Positions 35,798 to 43,539 of a DNA stretch of 64,000 nucleotides are shown piece after piece. Below the pieces are notes generated by a model, which did not search any database, had not been told where the DNA came from, and was given only the letters and a program-made list of their open reading frames with translations. The DNA is taken from contig CAKPRZ010000005.1 in assembly GCA_934183165.1 (NCBI GenBank), positions 33,388 to 97,387 on the forward strand. The letters run 5' to 3'. A program made the position numbers and the translations under genes. The stretch is from an uncultured Bacilli bacterium. GTDB taxonomy: Bacteria; Bacillota_I; Bacilli_A; RF39; UBA660. How positions within the stretch are numbered: position 1 is the first letter of the stretch; the number at the start of each line of letters is the position of its first letter.

Positions 35798-36191
35798 ATT
35801 CTTCATGATATATTTTATCTAATGTAGCATTTATCATTTTTGTAACCTTCTCATCACTATATTTTTTAGAAAGTTCTACAGCTTCATTAATTGATACTAC
35901 ACTAGGTGTATCGGTATATTTCAGTTCATATATTCCTAAGCTTAATATTGCTTTATCTACTTTACTAAGACGATTTATATCCCAATCAACTAAATATTTA
36001 TTTGCAAGATTAGAAATTTCATCTTGATTATTTATAATACCATTAACACTGTCATTCACAAAATCATTTTCAACTTCTAACTGTTCTTTTATCAATGTAT
36101 TTATATCATAACTTGTTCCTGTGTTTTCCATTATATATATTTGATACAATACTTTCATAATTATTTCTCTTAATTCGCTTCTGTTTTTCAT
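35796..36191 (-). CDS. nusB: Transcription antitermination factor NusB
   Basis: A 131-residue all-helical protein acting with NusE (S10) in rRNA antitermination. The N-terminal R-x-x-I-M-K-V-L-Y-Q helix and the C-terminal signature (LSLGIYELKY, VVSINEAVELSKKY, FxNATLDKI-type end) are present. AGGTGAGTTATT precedes the ATG. It is first in the nusB-xseA-xseB-spoIVB block. Confidence 0.93.
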   Translation of the reverse strand: MKNRSELREIIMKVLYQIYIMENTGTSYDINTLIKEQLEVENDFVNDSVNGIINNQDEISNLANKYLVDWDINRLSKVDKAILSLGIYELKYTDTPSVVSINEAVELSKKYSDEKVTKMINATLDKIYHEE

Positions 36192-36220
36192 AATAACTCA
36201 CCTAACAAGAATTTTACCAT

Positions 36221-36257
36221 AAAAAAAAATATAAGTCATTAACAACTTATATTTTTT
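36221..36257 (-). terminator. Terminator of the LysR-regulator gene
   Basis: AAATATAAGT / ACTTATATTT stem with about 7-base loop and a run of nine T on the minus strand, at the stop codon of the LysR gene. Confidence 0.85.
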
Positions 36258-37168
36258 TAAAAGTTTTCTTTTAAGTATTTTTTAAACTCATTTAAAAAGA
36301 TTTTAGAAGTTTTACTTAGATATCTATCATCATATGCAATACTATATTTTGTAGTAGGACAAGCAAACTCAATAGGTAATTCATAAAGAGTTTTATTATC
36401 AAAATATTCTTCTACACTTTTTCTAAGACCCCAACCTATTCCTAATCCCTCTACAGCAAGTTTGGCACGAAGTTCAAGTGCATAAACTCTTAAATCTGTT
36501 TCAAGCACTTTTTTCTTTTGCTTAAACAATTCTTCAAGGCTATTTATATCATTATATCCTCTGAATGGTAATATTAAAGGATACTGTACTAAATCATTAG
36601 TATCATTTACAAACAAATCATAATATTTTTTGTTTGCAAAAAAGCAGTTTTCCAATTCACAAACAATTTCTTCAGTATAAATTCCCTCATCAATAAAGAT
36701 TGGATATTGTAATATAATAAAGTCCAATTCCCTACTATTTAACTTTTCCTTTGCTTCGATATTACTAATTGTTAATATATCAAATCTAACATCAGGGTAT
36801 TTTTCGGTAAAGTATTTAATAAAATTTGGTAACATTATTAATGAAATATGAGAATAGATTCCTATTCTAATTTCTCCTGATATTTCTTCTTTGTTCTCAG
36901 TTATAGCTCTTTCTGCCATAATAATATTGTTAAAAGCTTTTTGAACATATTCCATAAGCTTTTCGCCCGATTCAGTTAATTTAACTGATTTACTTTCTCT
37001 AATAAACAATTGTTTCCCTAATTGGTTCTCCAAATCTTTTACTGCCCTACTAATTGCTGGCTGTGAGATATGAAGAAGTTCAGTTGCTTTAGAAAAGCTC
37101 TTACATTCTGCGACTGCATAAAAACATCGATACTTATTAAAATCAAAATTACTACTATATATTCCCAT
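36257..37168 (-). CDS. LysR-family transcriptional regulator
   Basis: A 303-residue regulator. The N-terminal winged HTH (about 10-70) has the family signature FYAVAECKSFSKATELLH and SQPAISRAVKDLE; a linker helix and a periplasmic-binding-like effector domain (about 95-300) follow. The inducer is unknown. It lies 24 bases after the AAA_28-CYTH gene and ends at a terminator, so the two form an operon. LysR regulators usually control a neighbouring gene, but no divergent target is present. Confidence 0.9.
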   Translation of the reverse strand: MGIYSSNFDFNKYRCFYAVAECKSFSKATELLHISQPAISRAVKDLENQLGKQLFIRESKSVKLTESGEKLMEYVQKAFNNIIMAERAITENKEEISGEIRIGIYSHISLIMLPNFIKYFTEKYPDVRFDILTISNIEAKEKLNSRELDFIILQYPIFIDEGIYTEEIVCELENCFFANKKYYDLFVNDTNDLVQYPLILPFRGYNDINSLEELFKQKKKVLETDLRVYALELRAKLAVEGLGIGWGLRKSVEEYFDNKTLYELPIEFACPTTKYSIAYDDRYLSKTSKIFLNEFKKYLKENF

Positions 37169-37192
37169 ATTACCTCCTAAAATTTAAATTTA

Positions 37193-38326
37193 TTAATTCT
37201 TTTTGACTTTTTTATATTGTTTATTATCAAAGCAATCATATCCATATCTTTCCATTTGTTTTAATTCTTCAACATCAAATAATGGCTTAATTATCTTAAT
37301 ATTATCTGGTATTATCAATTTTCCATTATCTTTATTTTCTTCTAGCTCTAAAGTTGTAAAATCTTGATATAAATTTAGGTGAAATGACTGTCTATCCTGC
37401 ATAAAAGATATTTCTTTTTTTTGTACTATATCAGAAATCAAATACTTTTTCAACATTTCTTCATATTGTTGTTTAGAAATTTTTGAATCAGATATATACC
37501 TTAAAGTGTTATTTGTTCTCTCAATTAAGGAAAGAAAATAAGTACTATTGCCTTTATAAGTTCTTTTTGTTAAAACACTTTCTAGATTTTTAAAATCAAT
37601 TCCAACATCAATATAATTTTCGGTAACATCTATGCAGACAGAATTTTCATCATTATAACTATCTAATACACTGTTTTCCGTATCAACTAGATATCTTTTC
37701 ATTTCAGCAGTAATTTGTCCTTTAAGATACCCTTCTACATAGTTAATAACATTATTTATTTTCTGTTCTAAAGACATGTTACAATTAAATGATTTAAAAT
37801 GTCTATGACCAATCCAAGATCTTGAAGTATTGATATCCAATTCTTTAGATCGATCTATAGATTCATACCTTGCAGGATTGCTTTCTAAGTTATATGCTCT
37901 TTCATTACCGTTAGCTGTCCCAATTAAATCTAAAACTAAATCATACTTGTCTAATAATTCCAATTCTTTGGCTTGCTTATTTTTTAATAGCAAATCAAAT
38001 TCATCTCTAGTATTAAAATAAGCTCCATTATCTAGTATTCCTCTATCATAAAATATAACCACCTCAGAAAACACAGTATCAAAAGTTAGTGATTTATCAA
38101 CAGCATTTTCTTTTACTTCTTGCCAATCATAGATAATATCTTGAAAGTTATAGATAGAATTAATTTTTTGAGGATCAATTCCACTATTAATAATCTCAGT
38201 TGCACTTTCTGAAACAAAATAATATTTTGTTTTTTCATCACTTACAAATTTTTTCTGTAATTCTCTTAATACACTTGTTTTTCCAGCACCTGGTCCACCA
38301 GTTACAACAATCCTTTTAATTTCCAT
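37193..38326 (-). CDS. NadR/Ttd14-like P-loop ATPase fused to a CYTH-like domain
   Basis: The start is the ATG at 38326 (377 residues), preceded by GGAGGTAAT; an ATG at 38344 lies upstream of that site. Residues 1-190 form an AAA_28-type P-loop kinase-like domain: Walker A GGPGAGKTS (10-18), Walker B in IFYDRGILD, and a conserved NPARYES / SWIGHRHF region. Residues about 195-340 resemble a CYTH (triphosphate tunnel) domain: EMKRYLV start, alternating strands, K-I-S-K-x-Q-Y-E helix, and TLELEEN near the end. The architecture resembles eukaryotic Ttd14 and bacterial relatives. Substrate unknown. The LysR regulator follows. Confidence 0.72.
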   Translation of the reverse strand: MEIKRIVVTGGPGAGKTSVLRELQKKFVSDEKTKYYFVSESATEIINSGIDPQKINSIYNFQDIIYDWQEVKENAVDKSLTFDTVFSEVVIFYDRGILDNGAYFNTRDEFDLLLKNKQAKELELLDKYDLVLDLIGTANGNERAYNLESNPARYESIDRSKELDINTSRSWIGHRHFKSFNCNMSLEQKINNVINYVEGYLKGQITAEMKRYLVDTENSVLDSYNDENSVCIDVTENYIDVGIDFKNLESVLTKRTYKGNSTYFLSLIERTNNTLRYISDSKISKQQYEEMLKKYLISDIVQKKEISFMQDRQSFHLNLYQDFTTLELEENKDNGKLIIPDNIKIIKPLFDVEELKQMERYGYDCFDNKQYKKVKKN

Positions 38327-38415
38327 ATTACCTCCAAATTTCATAATTAAATAGTAACAAGGATGTTATAACATTTCAAATATCAATTTTTTATATTATC
38401 TATAATTTAAAAACA

Positions 38416-38439
38416 TAAAAAGCTACTATGTAGTAGCTT
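38416..38439 (-). terminator. Terminator of obgE
   Basis: AAGCTACTA / TAGTAGCTT stem, very short loop, TTTTTATG on the minus strand, at the obgE stop. Confidence 0.82.
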
Positions 38440-39706
38440 AATTTCTATATTCAAAACAGTAATCTAATATTCTTACGATATCTCCTTCTTCTACGCCTAA
38501 CTCAATTAACTTATCATCAACACCCATTTTTCTGATTTTTTTAGAAAATCTAGCTAGACCTTCATCAGTGAATTTTGTCATTTTAAATATTTTTTCTATT
38601 TCATCACCATGAATTACCCACTCATTGCCTTCTCGAGTAATAGTATATGGTTCTTCTTTTTTAAATTTATATAAAACATGTGATTCAAATTTTTCATCTT
38701 CATACAATGAACTAACAGGGATTTTATCTAACATATCTGCCAACTCAGTTAAAACTGCATCAAGCCCATTATTAGTTAATGCTGATACTTCGAATGTTTT
38801 TTTATCTACTTTTTGCTTGAATTTTTTTAAATTTTCTTTTGAAGAATCCATATCCATTTTATTTGCAATTATTATTTGAGGCTTTTTTAATATATTGGGA
38901 TTAAATGATTCTAACTCTTTATTAATAGTTACATAATCTTCATAAGGGTCTCTTCCTTCATATCCACTCATATCGATGACATGGGCAATAACTCTTGTTC
39001 TTTCAATATGTTTCAAAAAACGGTCTCCTAATCCTTCACCCATACTAGCACCTTTAATTAAACCTGGTAAATCTGCAATCACAAAGCTACGACCATCACG
39101 AGTTTTAGTAACTCCTAAATTAGGAGTCAAAGTTGTAAAATGATATGCTGCTATCTTAGGCTTTGCTTTTGATACACAAGAAATAATAGTGCTTTTTCCA
39201 ACGCTTGGCATTCCTACTAATCCAACATCTGCAAGAAGTTTAAGTTCAACCTTTAACTCTCTACATTCACCTGGTTCACCATTTTCTGCAAAGTTAGGAG
39301 CGGGATTAGCTTGTGTTTTAAATGCGGTATTTCCTCTTCCACCACGACCACCATATGCAACTACAACTTCATCATTTTTATTTTTTAAATCTGCCAAAAT
39401 AAAACCAGTATCTAAGTCTGTTACAACAGTTCCTTGTGGAACTTTAACTATAACATCTTCTGCAGCGGCACCATGTTGATTTTTTCCTCTTCCGTTTTCT
39501 CCTTTTTTACCTTTAATAACTTTCATGTATCTTAAATCAATTAAAGTGTGTAATCCTTCATCTACAACAAATTTAATATTAGAACCATGACCACCATTAC
39601 CGCCAAAAGGTCCTCCCATTGATACATATTTTTCTCTTCTAAAAGCAAGGCAACCATCTCCACCATTTCCTGCTTCTACTTTTACGGTTACTTCATCTAT
39701 AAACAT
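38438..39706 (-). CDS. obgE: GTPase ObgE/CgtA
   Basis: A ribosome-associated GTPase for 50S assembly, and in Bacillus needed for stress and sporulation signalling. The start is the ATG at 39706 (422 residues), with GAGGTG seven bases upstream; the ATG at 39715 is too close to the site. It has the Gly-rich Obg domain (about 1-155, GGNGGHGSN), a G domain with G1 GMPSVGKST, G3 DLPGLIKGA and G4 NKMD, and a C-terminal OCT domain (about 335-420). It has its own promoter and terminator. Confidence 0.96.
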   Translation of the reverse strand: MFIDEVTVKVEAGNGGDGCLAFRREKYVSMGGPFGGNGGHGSNIKFVVDEGLHTLIDLRYMKVIKGKKGENGRGKNQHGAAAEDVIVKVPQGTVVTDLDTGFILADLKNKNDEVVVAYGGRGGRGNTAFKTQANPAPNFAENGEPGECRELKVELKLLADVGLVGMPSVGKSTIISCVSKAKPKIAAYHFTTLTPNLGVTKTRDGRSFVIADLPGLIKGASMGEGLGDRFLKHIERTRVIAHVIDMSGYEGRDPYEDYVTINKELESFNPNILKKPQIIIANKMDMDSSKENLKKFKQKVDKKTFEVSALTNNGLDAVLTELADMLDKIPVSSLYEDEKFESHVLYKFKKEEPYTITREGNEWVIHGDEIEKIFKMTKFTDEGLARFSKKIRKMGVDDKLIELGVEEGDIVRILDYCFEYRN

Positions 39707-39728
39707 AACATTCACCTCAATCAGCCTA

Positions 39729-39757
39729 ATTTTACCATTTTATAAATATAAAAACAA
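39729..39757 (-). promoter_or_regulatory. Promoter of obgE
   Basis: On the minus strand TTGTTT (39752-39757), 17 bases, TAAAAT (39729-39734) with an upstream TGG extension. Confidence 0.55.
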
Positions 39758-39776
39758 GAAAATTGATGAATATATC

Positions 39777-40340
39777 CTACTCATCAATTCTTTTTAACTT
39801 TTGTATTTCTCCAGTTTTTATTTTTTCACTAGTATATTCATTAACTGTATTATAAATAGATCTAAAATTTCTACTTAAATTTCCAGTTAATAAGTTATTC
39901 AATAAAGTTCTGACATTTCTATAATAGATGTTTTTAGGAACTTTACCATCAAACGAAACAAGCATTCGATCATAAAAATCTCTTGGAAATAATTCCGGAC
40001 AATTATTAAGCATTTTCTTTACTAACTCTTCATCATTAAATAAATCTTCTTGCAAAGTGCTTTGTGTTTGCTCTAAATCATTTCTAAATAACAATTTTAG
40101 ATCTTTATAATTTTCACCATTAAAATAAATCAATTTAAATTCACCTGAATCTAACTGTCCATTAATATTTTTTTTAGGCATTTTAGAAAAATAGTTATAT
40201 AATTCATCTTCACTATCAAATCCCTTTATTAAAAATTCATCTATTACTGATAACTTATCACACATAACAGACACACTAGAGCCATCAGTATAACTTCTTA
40301 ATAACTTTGCATATTCTTTTTTTAAATATTTATTTTCCAT
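39777..40340 (-). CDS. Protein of unknown function
   Basis: 187 residues from the ATG at 40340; AGGAGG lies eight bases upstream, and the in-frame TTG at 40343 is less likely. The protein is soluble, charged and helix-rich, with no recognised motif. It has no obvious operon partner: it lies 70 bases upstream of obgE and 102 bases after the next gene. Function unknown. Confidence 0.6.
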   Translation of the reverse strand: MENKYLKKEYAKLLRSYTDGSSVSVMCDKLSVIDEFLIKGFDSEDELYNYFSKMPKKNINGQLDSGEFKLIYFNGENYKDLKLLFRNDLEQTQSTLQEDLFNDEELVKKMLNNCPELFPRDFYDRMLVSFDGKVPKNIYYRNVRTLLNNLLTGNLSRNFRSIYNTVNEYTSEKIKTGEIQKLKRIDE

Positions 40341-40416
40341 CAAAAAAGCCTCCTTTTTATTATATTATGTACTACTGAAATGTATACCTTTTTTAGACGG
40401 AGTTAAATAATAACAC

Positions 40417-40449
40417 AAAAAAAGTAAAATGTCAAATCAATTTTACTTT
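40417..40449 (-). terminator. Terminator of the CPBP/NPKT operon
   Basis: AAAGTAAAAT / near-complement stem with a loop of about 8 bases and TTTTTTT on the minus strand, overlapping the stop of the 208-residue gene. Confidence 0.8.
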
Positions 40450-41069
40450 CTAAACAATGTATAACACATAAGAATCATTACTAATAAAAACAAAGCGATT
40501 ATTATTTTATTAATTGTTTTTGGGTTGTTGACAGTATCATTAACTATAGCATCTGTCAAAAAATACTCTGAGCAATGATCTATTTCAAATTCTGCATAAC
40601 CATCACTAACTACAATGTTGTCAGCTACAAACTCTGCTTTATTAGTCTCCTCGTTATAATAATACAAATATAGTTTTTCTCCATTTTTAAACTTGGAAGA
40701 CACATCAACTCTTATTTTAGTATTAGTAGGAAGAGTTCCATGATGACTAAATGATAAATAAATTTTATCATTGTCTCCAGCTGCATTATCTATCTGTTCT
40801 TTTTTAGTTGACTCAAAATCAATATTAAAATTTAATTTTATTTTTTCTTTAATTTTATTTTTATCAAAACTCCACGAATAGCTTAATCCAGTATCTTTTT
40901 CAACCAAGTCAATAACAATTTCATTGTCTTTAATGGTTTTTGTTATAGTATAGTCATTTTCATTTATACCAATAATGTCAACATACGGAGGTACTTCATC
41001 TATAACCGATGCATAACAAAATGTTGGTATAAATAGAACTGCTATTAAAAATATTATAAATTTTTTCAT
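40443..41069 (-). CDS. Secreted surface protein with NPKT-type sorting signal
   Basis: 208 residues: a signal peptide (1-20, FCYA end), a beta-rich domain, an HCSEYFLT motif often seen at the end of Firmicutes surface modules, and a C-terminal NNPKTIN (NPKTI at 182-186) followed by a hydrophobic helix and FRK. The tail resembles that of the beta-helix protein at 27877-29568. It lies 18 bases after the CPBP-like gene and is cotranscribed with it. It may be wall-anchored or membrane-anchored; function unknown. Confidence 0.7.
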   Translation of the reverse strand: MKKFIIFLIAVLFIPTFCYASVIDEVPPYVDIIGINENDYTITKTIKDNEIVIDLVEKDTGLSYSWSFDKNKIKEKIKLNFNIDFESTKKEQIDNAAGDNDKIYLSFSHHGTLPTNTKIRVDVSSKFKNGEKLYLYYYNEETNKAEFVADNIVVSDGYAEFEIDHCSEYFLTDAIVNDTVNNPKTINKIIIALFLLVMILMCYTLFRK

Positions 41070-41087
41070 AGTACCTCCATTTTATTC

Positions 41088-41804
41088 TTAATTATATAAT
41101 TTTATCAAATAAATAATAGTAGGTATTATGTTATATGCAAATTTAATTAGCATCAAAATTATAATATTATTCTTATTCTTGACATACGCTATAGAAAATA
41201 TCAATGCTGGTAATAAATATAATAATATATCTACTATTATTACTTGAGATTTAAATCCTACAAATATAAAATTAAGTAAAGTATAAATAAGTGCCGAAAC
41301 AATTATAAATATATACTTGTTACTTATAACATCAGCAATTGATTCTCTTAGTAATAGTTCTTCCGCAATAACAGCAAAAATCATTGTTTTGAATAAAAAG
41401 TACGGTAATGATGTTTCAAAAGTTGTGAATAATGCATTTGTATTATTATCAAATGTCATATCAGGAAACAAAAGTTCTGTTAACCCTGAAGTAACCATAT
41501 TAAAAACAAATATTATTAATGCCCATAGCACCACTGTTTTAATTATTTTAGATATACTATAATTAGTTTTTAATTCATCCAAATCATTTTTTAAATTATT
41601 TTTATATGCTATTATTATTCCTATTAAAAAAAGAAAATCTGCAATAAAAGAAATAAGAGTATTACTGGTTATTTTAAATGTAGTTAATATAGTAGAAATA
41701 ACATTTGAATATAATAAATAACACATAAAAACAATAAGTGTTTTAATTAATTTCATGCCATCAAACTTGTAATTAACATCATCATTCTTAACATTACGTT
41801 TCAT
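41088..41804 (-). CDS. CPBP (CAAX/Abi) family membrane protein with degenerate active site
   Basis: A 238-residue integral membrane protein with about seven hydrophobic helices. The family motif EExxxR is present (E148, E149, R153). The two His-bearing motifs are altered: the second-motif His position is Asn178 (YTLLN) and the third-motif H-x3-N is K221-x3-N225. Proteolytic function is therefore doubtful. CPBP proteins act as prenyl-type proteases, bacteriocin self-immunity proteins or regulators. It has its own promoter and is cotranscribed with the NPKT surface protein; a tiny peptide unit lies just upstream. Confidence 0.72.
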   Translation of the reverse strand: MKRNVKNDDVNYKFDGMKLIKTLIVFMCYLLYSNVISTILTTFKITSNTLISFIADFLFLIGIIIAYKNNLKNDLDELKTNYSISKIIKTVVLWALIIFVFNMVTSGLTELLFPDMTFDNNTNALFTTFETSLPYFLFKTMIFAVIAEELLLRESIADVISNKYIFIIVSALIYTLLNFIFVGFKSQVIIVDILLYLLPALIFSIAYVKNKNNIIILMLIKFAYNIIPTIIYLIKLYN

Positions 41805-41827
41805 ATTATATACCTACTTTCTATTTA

Positions 41828-41857
41828 ATTATAGCACGTCAAATAATTATGGAGCAA
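41828..41857 (-). promoter_or_regulatory. Promoter of the CPBP/NPKT operon
   Basis: On the minus strand TTGCTC (41852-41857), 18 bases, TATAAT (41828-41833) with TGC extension; about 25 bases before the ATG. Confidence 0.65.
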
Positions 41858-41878
41858 GTATTTATCTCGTTTTCAATA

Positions 41879-41902
41879 AAAAAAGCTCTTTTGAGCTTTT
41901 TT
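41879..41902. terminator. Bidirectional terminator after the micro-ORF
   Basis: A perfect AAAAAAGCTC / GAGCTTTTTT stem with a TTTT loop; it starts 14 bases after the micro-ORF stop on the minus strand. Confidence 0.88.
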
Positions 41903-41916
41903 ACATTTATCACTGA

Positions 41917-41955
41917 TTAAAACCATCTAATGCATCTATAAATCCATTTCCACAT
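41917..41955 (-). CDS. Candidate 12-residue cationic Trp-rich peptide
   Basis: The frame reads MWKWIYRCIRWF, then TAA. Three Trp, one Tyr, one Phe and three basic residues make it strongly amphipathic and cationic. A textbook AAAGGAGG lies seven bases before the ATG, a plausible promoter lies about 80 bases upstream, and a strong terminator begins 14 bases after the stop. Nothing else is encoded in this transcription unit. A 12-codon frame can arise by chance, but the complete set of signals argues for real expression. Possible roles are a membrane-active or antimicrobial peptide, a type I toxin, a Trp-sensing leader or the ORF of a dual-function small RNA. The CPBP-like gene downstream is a candidate immunity protein. 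Confidence 0.5.
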   Translation of the reverse strand: MWKWIYRCIRWF

Positions 41956-42031
41956 AGCTAGACCTCCTTTCCAAACTATTATATTTGTGTAAAACATTAA
42001 CTATATCACATTCATACCCTCTGATAATATA

Positions 42032-42060
42032 ATTATATACTATAAAATTAGAAAATACAA
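42032..42060 (-). promoter_or_regulatory. Candidate promoter of the micro-ORF unit
   Basis: On the minus strand TTGTAT (42055-42060), 17 bases, TATAAT (42032-42037). A second TATAAT closer to the gene lacks a -35. Confidence 0.5.
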
Positions 42061-42114
42061 TATATGATCTTTTATATAGAAACATATTAAAATGTTACTA
42101 TCCCCATTAACAAC

Positions 42115-42152
42115 AAAAGAGCAGTATAAATAAAATTTTGTACTGCTCTTTT
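42115..42152. terminator. Terminator of rplU-prp-rpmA
   Basis: A perfect 12-bp stem AAAAGAGCAGTA with its complement, 14-base loop, T-tracts in both directions; 22 bases after the rpmA stop. Confidence 0.85.
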
Positions 42153-42173
42153 ATATATTTACTAACTTGAAAA

Positions 42174-42458
42174 TTAATCTTCTACTGGATAGCAACTAAC
42201 TTGCTTTTTATCTTTTCCAAGTCTTTCATATTTTACGATTCCATCAACTGTAGTATATAGAGTATCATCATTTCCTCTTCTTACATTAGTTCCTGGGAAT
42301 ATTTTTGTTCCTCTTTGACGATATAAGATACTACCAGCTGTTACAAATTCTCCATCAGCAGCTTTTGCTCCTAATCTACGACCTGCAGAGTCACGACCAT
42401 TTGATGTAGAACCTTGTCCTTTATGGTGTGCAAATAATTGTATATTTAACTTAAACAT
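42174..42458 (-). CDS. rpmA: Ribosomal protein L27 with Prp-cleaved N-terminal extension
   Basis: A 94-residue 50S protein near the peptidyl-transferase centre. The N-terminal MFKLNIQLFA before HHKGQGS matches the Firmicutes extension that Prp removes (cleavage after F-A in S. aureus). The core has STSNGRDSAGRRLG. The protease gene lies directly upstream in the same operon. Confidence 0.97.
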   Translation of the reverse strand: MFKLNIQLFAHHKGQGSTSNGRDSAGRRLGAKAADGEFVTAGSILYRQRGTKIFPGTNVRRGNDDTLYTTVDGIVKYERLGKDKKQVSCYPVED

Positions 42459-42460
42459 CG

Positions 42461-42769
42461 TTATTCCTCCTCTATCTTAATATTATTTGGATAATCATCT
42501 TCTAATTCTTTGTACATATTAATCATATTTTGAATTAAATTATCGACTATCTCATTGTTCTTATTAATCTTAATTAAAAATTGATCTTGTTTTTCTTCGT
42601 ATGTAATATAAGTTTTATCAAACATCATAATAGCATTAATAGTAGTTATCATTATTGATGAAGCACTACTACAGACAATATCCTTGCCATAACTACTATA
42701 ATCTGCATGACCTAATAAATTAATTTTGTTAAATTTATTATTTTTCTTACTTACCACTATCTTTAACAT
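42461..42769 (-). CDS. prp: Ribosomal-processing cysteine protease Prp
   Basis: 102 residues. The conserved GHA and G-x-D-I-V-C-S motifs supply the catalytic His (about 20) and Cys (about 32), close to H22/C34 of the S. aureus enzyme. It cleaves the N-terminal extension of L27, encoded 2 bases downstream. It follows rplU by 5 bases in the typical rplU-prp-rpmA operon. Confidence 0.93.
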   Translation of the reverse strand: MLKIVVSKKNNKFNKINLLGHADYSSYGKDIVCSSASSIMITTINAIMMFDKTYITYEEKQDQFLIKINKNNEIVDNLIQNMINMYKELEDDYPNNIKIEEE

Positions 42770-42774
42770 ATTAA

Positions 42775-43077
42775 CTAACCATTAATCTTTTCAATAAGAA
42801 CTTGTGTATATGGTTGTCTATGTCCTTGGTGATGACGATTGCTTCTATCTTTTTGCTTATAAGTAAAGATTTTAATTTTCTTTTGCTTACCATGTTTAAC
42901 AATCTTACCAACAACTTTAGCACCATCAAGATAAGGATTACCTACCTTAGTATCAATCATTAATACTTGATCAAATTCTACTTTGCTTCCAGCTTCACCT
43001 TCTAGCTTTTCAACGTAAATTGATTCACCTTCTGCAACATAGTATTGCTTTCCACCAGTTTGTATTACTGCTTTCAT
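42775..43077 (-). CDS. rplU: Ribosomal protein L21
   Basis: A 100-residue 50S protein starting at the ATG at 43077 (MKAVIQTGGKQYYV), the family's standard N-terminus, with AAGGAGG just upstream. An ATG at 43143 would add 22 residues unlike L21. C-terminal RQPYTQV is typical. First gene of rplU-prp-rpmA. Confidence 0.96.
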   Translation of the reverse strand: MKAVIQTGGKQYYVAEGESIYVEKLEGEAGSKVEFDQVLMIDTKVGNPYLDGAKVVGKIVKHGKQKKIKIFTYKQKDRSNRHHQGHRQPYTQVLIEKING

Positions 43078-43172
43078 ATTATCCTCCTTTATATTATCTA
43101 GACTCGCTCTTAAGGTACTATACAGTTTCTCAAACCTTTTCAACGCGGTTTGAAACCTATAAAGGCTACAAA
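43078..43172 (-). promoter_or_regulatory. Structured 5' leader of rplU (L21-leader-like)
   Basis: The 95-base leader between promoter and ribosome binding site contains a long stem (GTTTCAAACC with GGTTTGAGAAAC) and a conserved-looking GCGTTGAAAAG loop. Position and general form suggest the L21 leader of Firmicutes. Not tested against the Rfam model. Confidence 0.5.
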
Positions 43173-43179
43173 CATTAAG

Positions 43180-43208
43180 ATTTTATCATAAATTTATTTA
43201 ATAGTCAA
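43180..43208 (-). promoter_or_regulatory. Promoter of rplU-prp-rpmA
   Basis: On the minus strand TTGACT (43203-43208), 17 bases, TAAAAT (43180-43185). Confidence 0.8.
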
Positions 43209-43257
43209 ATACTTTCTAACACTACCAGAATTACTTTCATTTTAAAATAAAAGCCAA

Positions 43258-43285
43258 TATAAAAGATAGTATTGAAACTATCATA
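43258..43285 (-). terminator. Terminator of tkt-sirA-yneF
   Basis: GATAGT / ACTATC stem with a 6-base loop and TTTTATATT on the minus strand, right after the yneF stop. Confidence 0.7.
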
Positions 43286-43288
43286 TTA

Positions 43289-43498
43289 TTACATATATTT
43301 CTCCATTGATTTCATCATTTGATTAATTTGCTTTTGTGAAGGTTTCCTTCCCATTTGCATCATTAATGCCTTTATCATTTCCTCATTTATTGGAGGATTC
43401 TTTTTTAAATAGTTTGTCATTACTTTTTTACATACAAAGAAACCAATTACAGCTCCTACTATTATTCCTATAAACACTTGTAAAATATCAAGCCACAT
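43289..43498 (-). CDS. yneF: YneF family (UPF0154) small membrane protein
   Basis: 69 residues: one N-terminal membrane helix (about 4-24) followed by K-x-N-P-P-I-N-E-E-M-I-K-x-M-M-x-Q-M-G-R-K-P-S-type sequence and a QINQMM tail, the UPF0154 signature. Function unknown; membrane-bound. It follows the sirA-like gene as in B. subtilis. AAGGAG precedes the ATG. Confidence 0.92.
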   Translation of the reverse strand: MWLDILQVFIGIIVGAVIGFFVCKKVMTNYLKKNPPINEEMIKALMMQMGRKPSQKQINQMMKSMEKYM

Positions 43499-43539
43499 AT
43501 TATCATCTCCTTAAGTATATTCTACTAAAAATAATACGT

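Noticed and set aside
42008..42022. Four-codon frame (ATG AAT GTG ATA TAG) upstream of the 12-residue peptide
   Set aside because: Too short and without independent support; the GAGGGT before it is the only hint.
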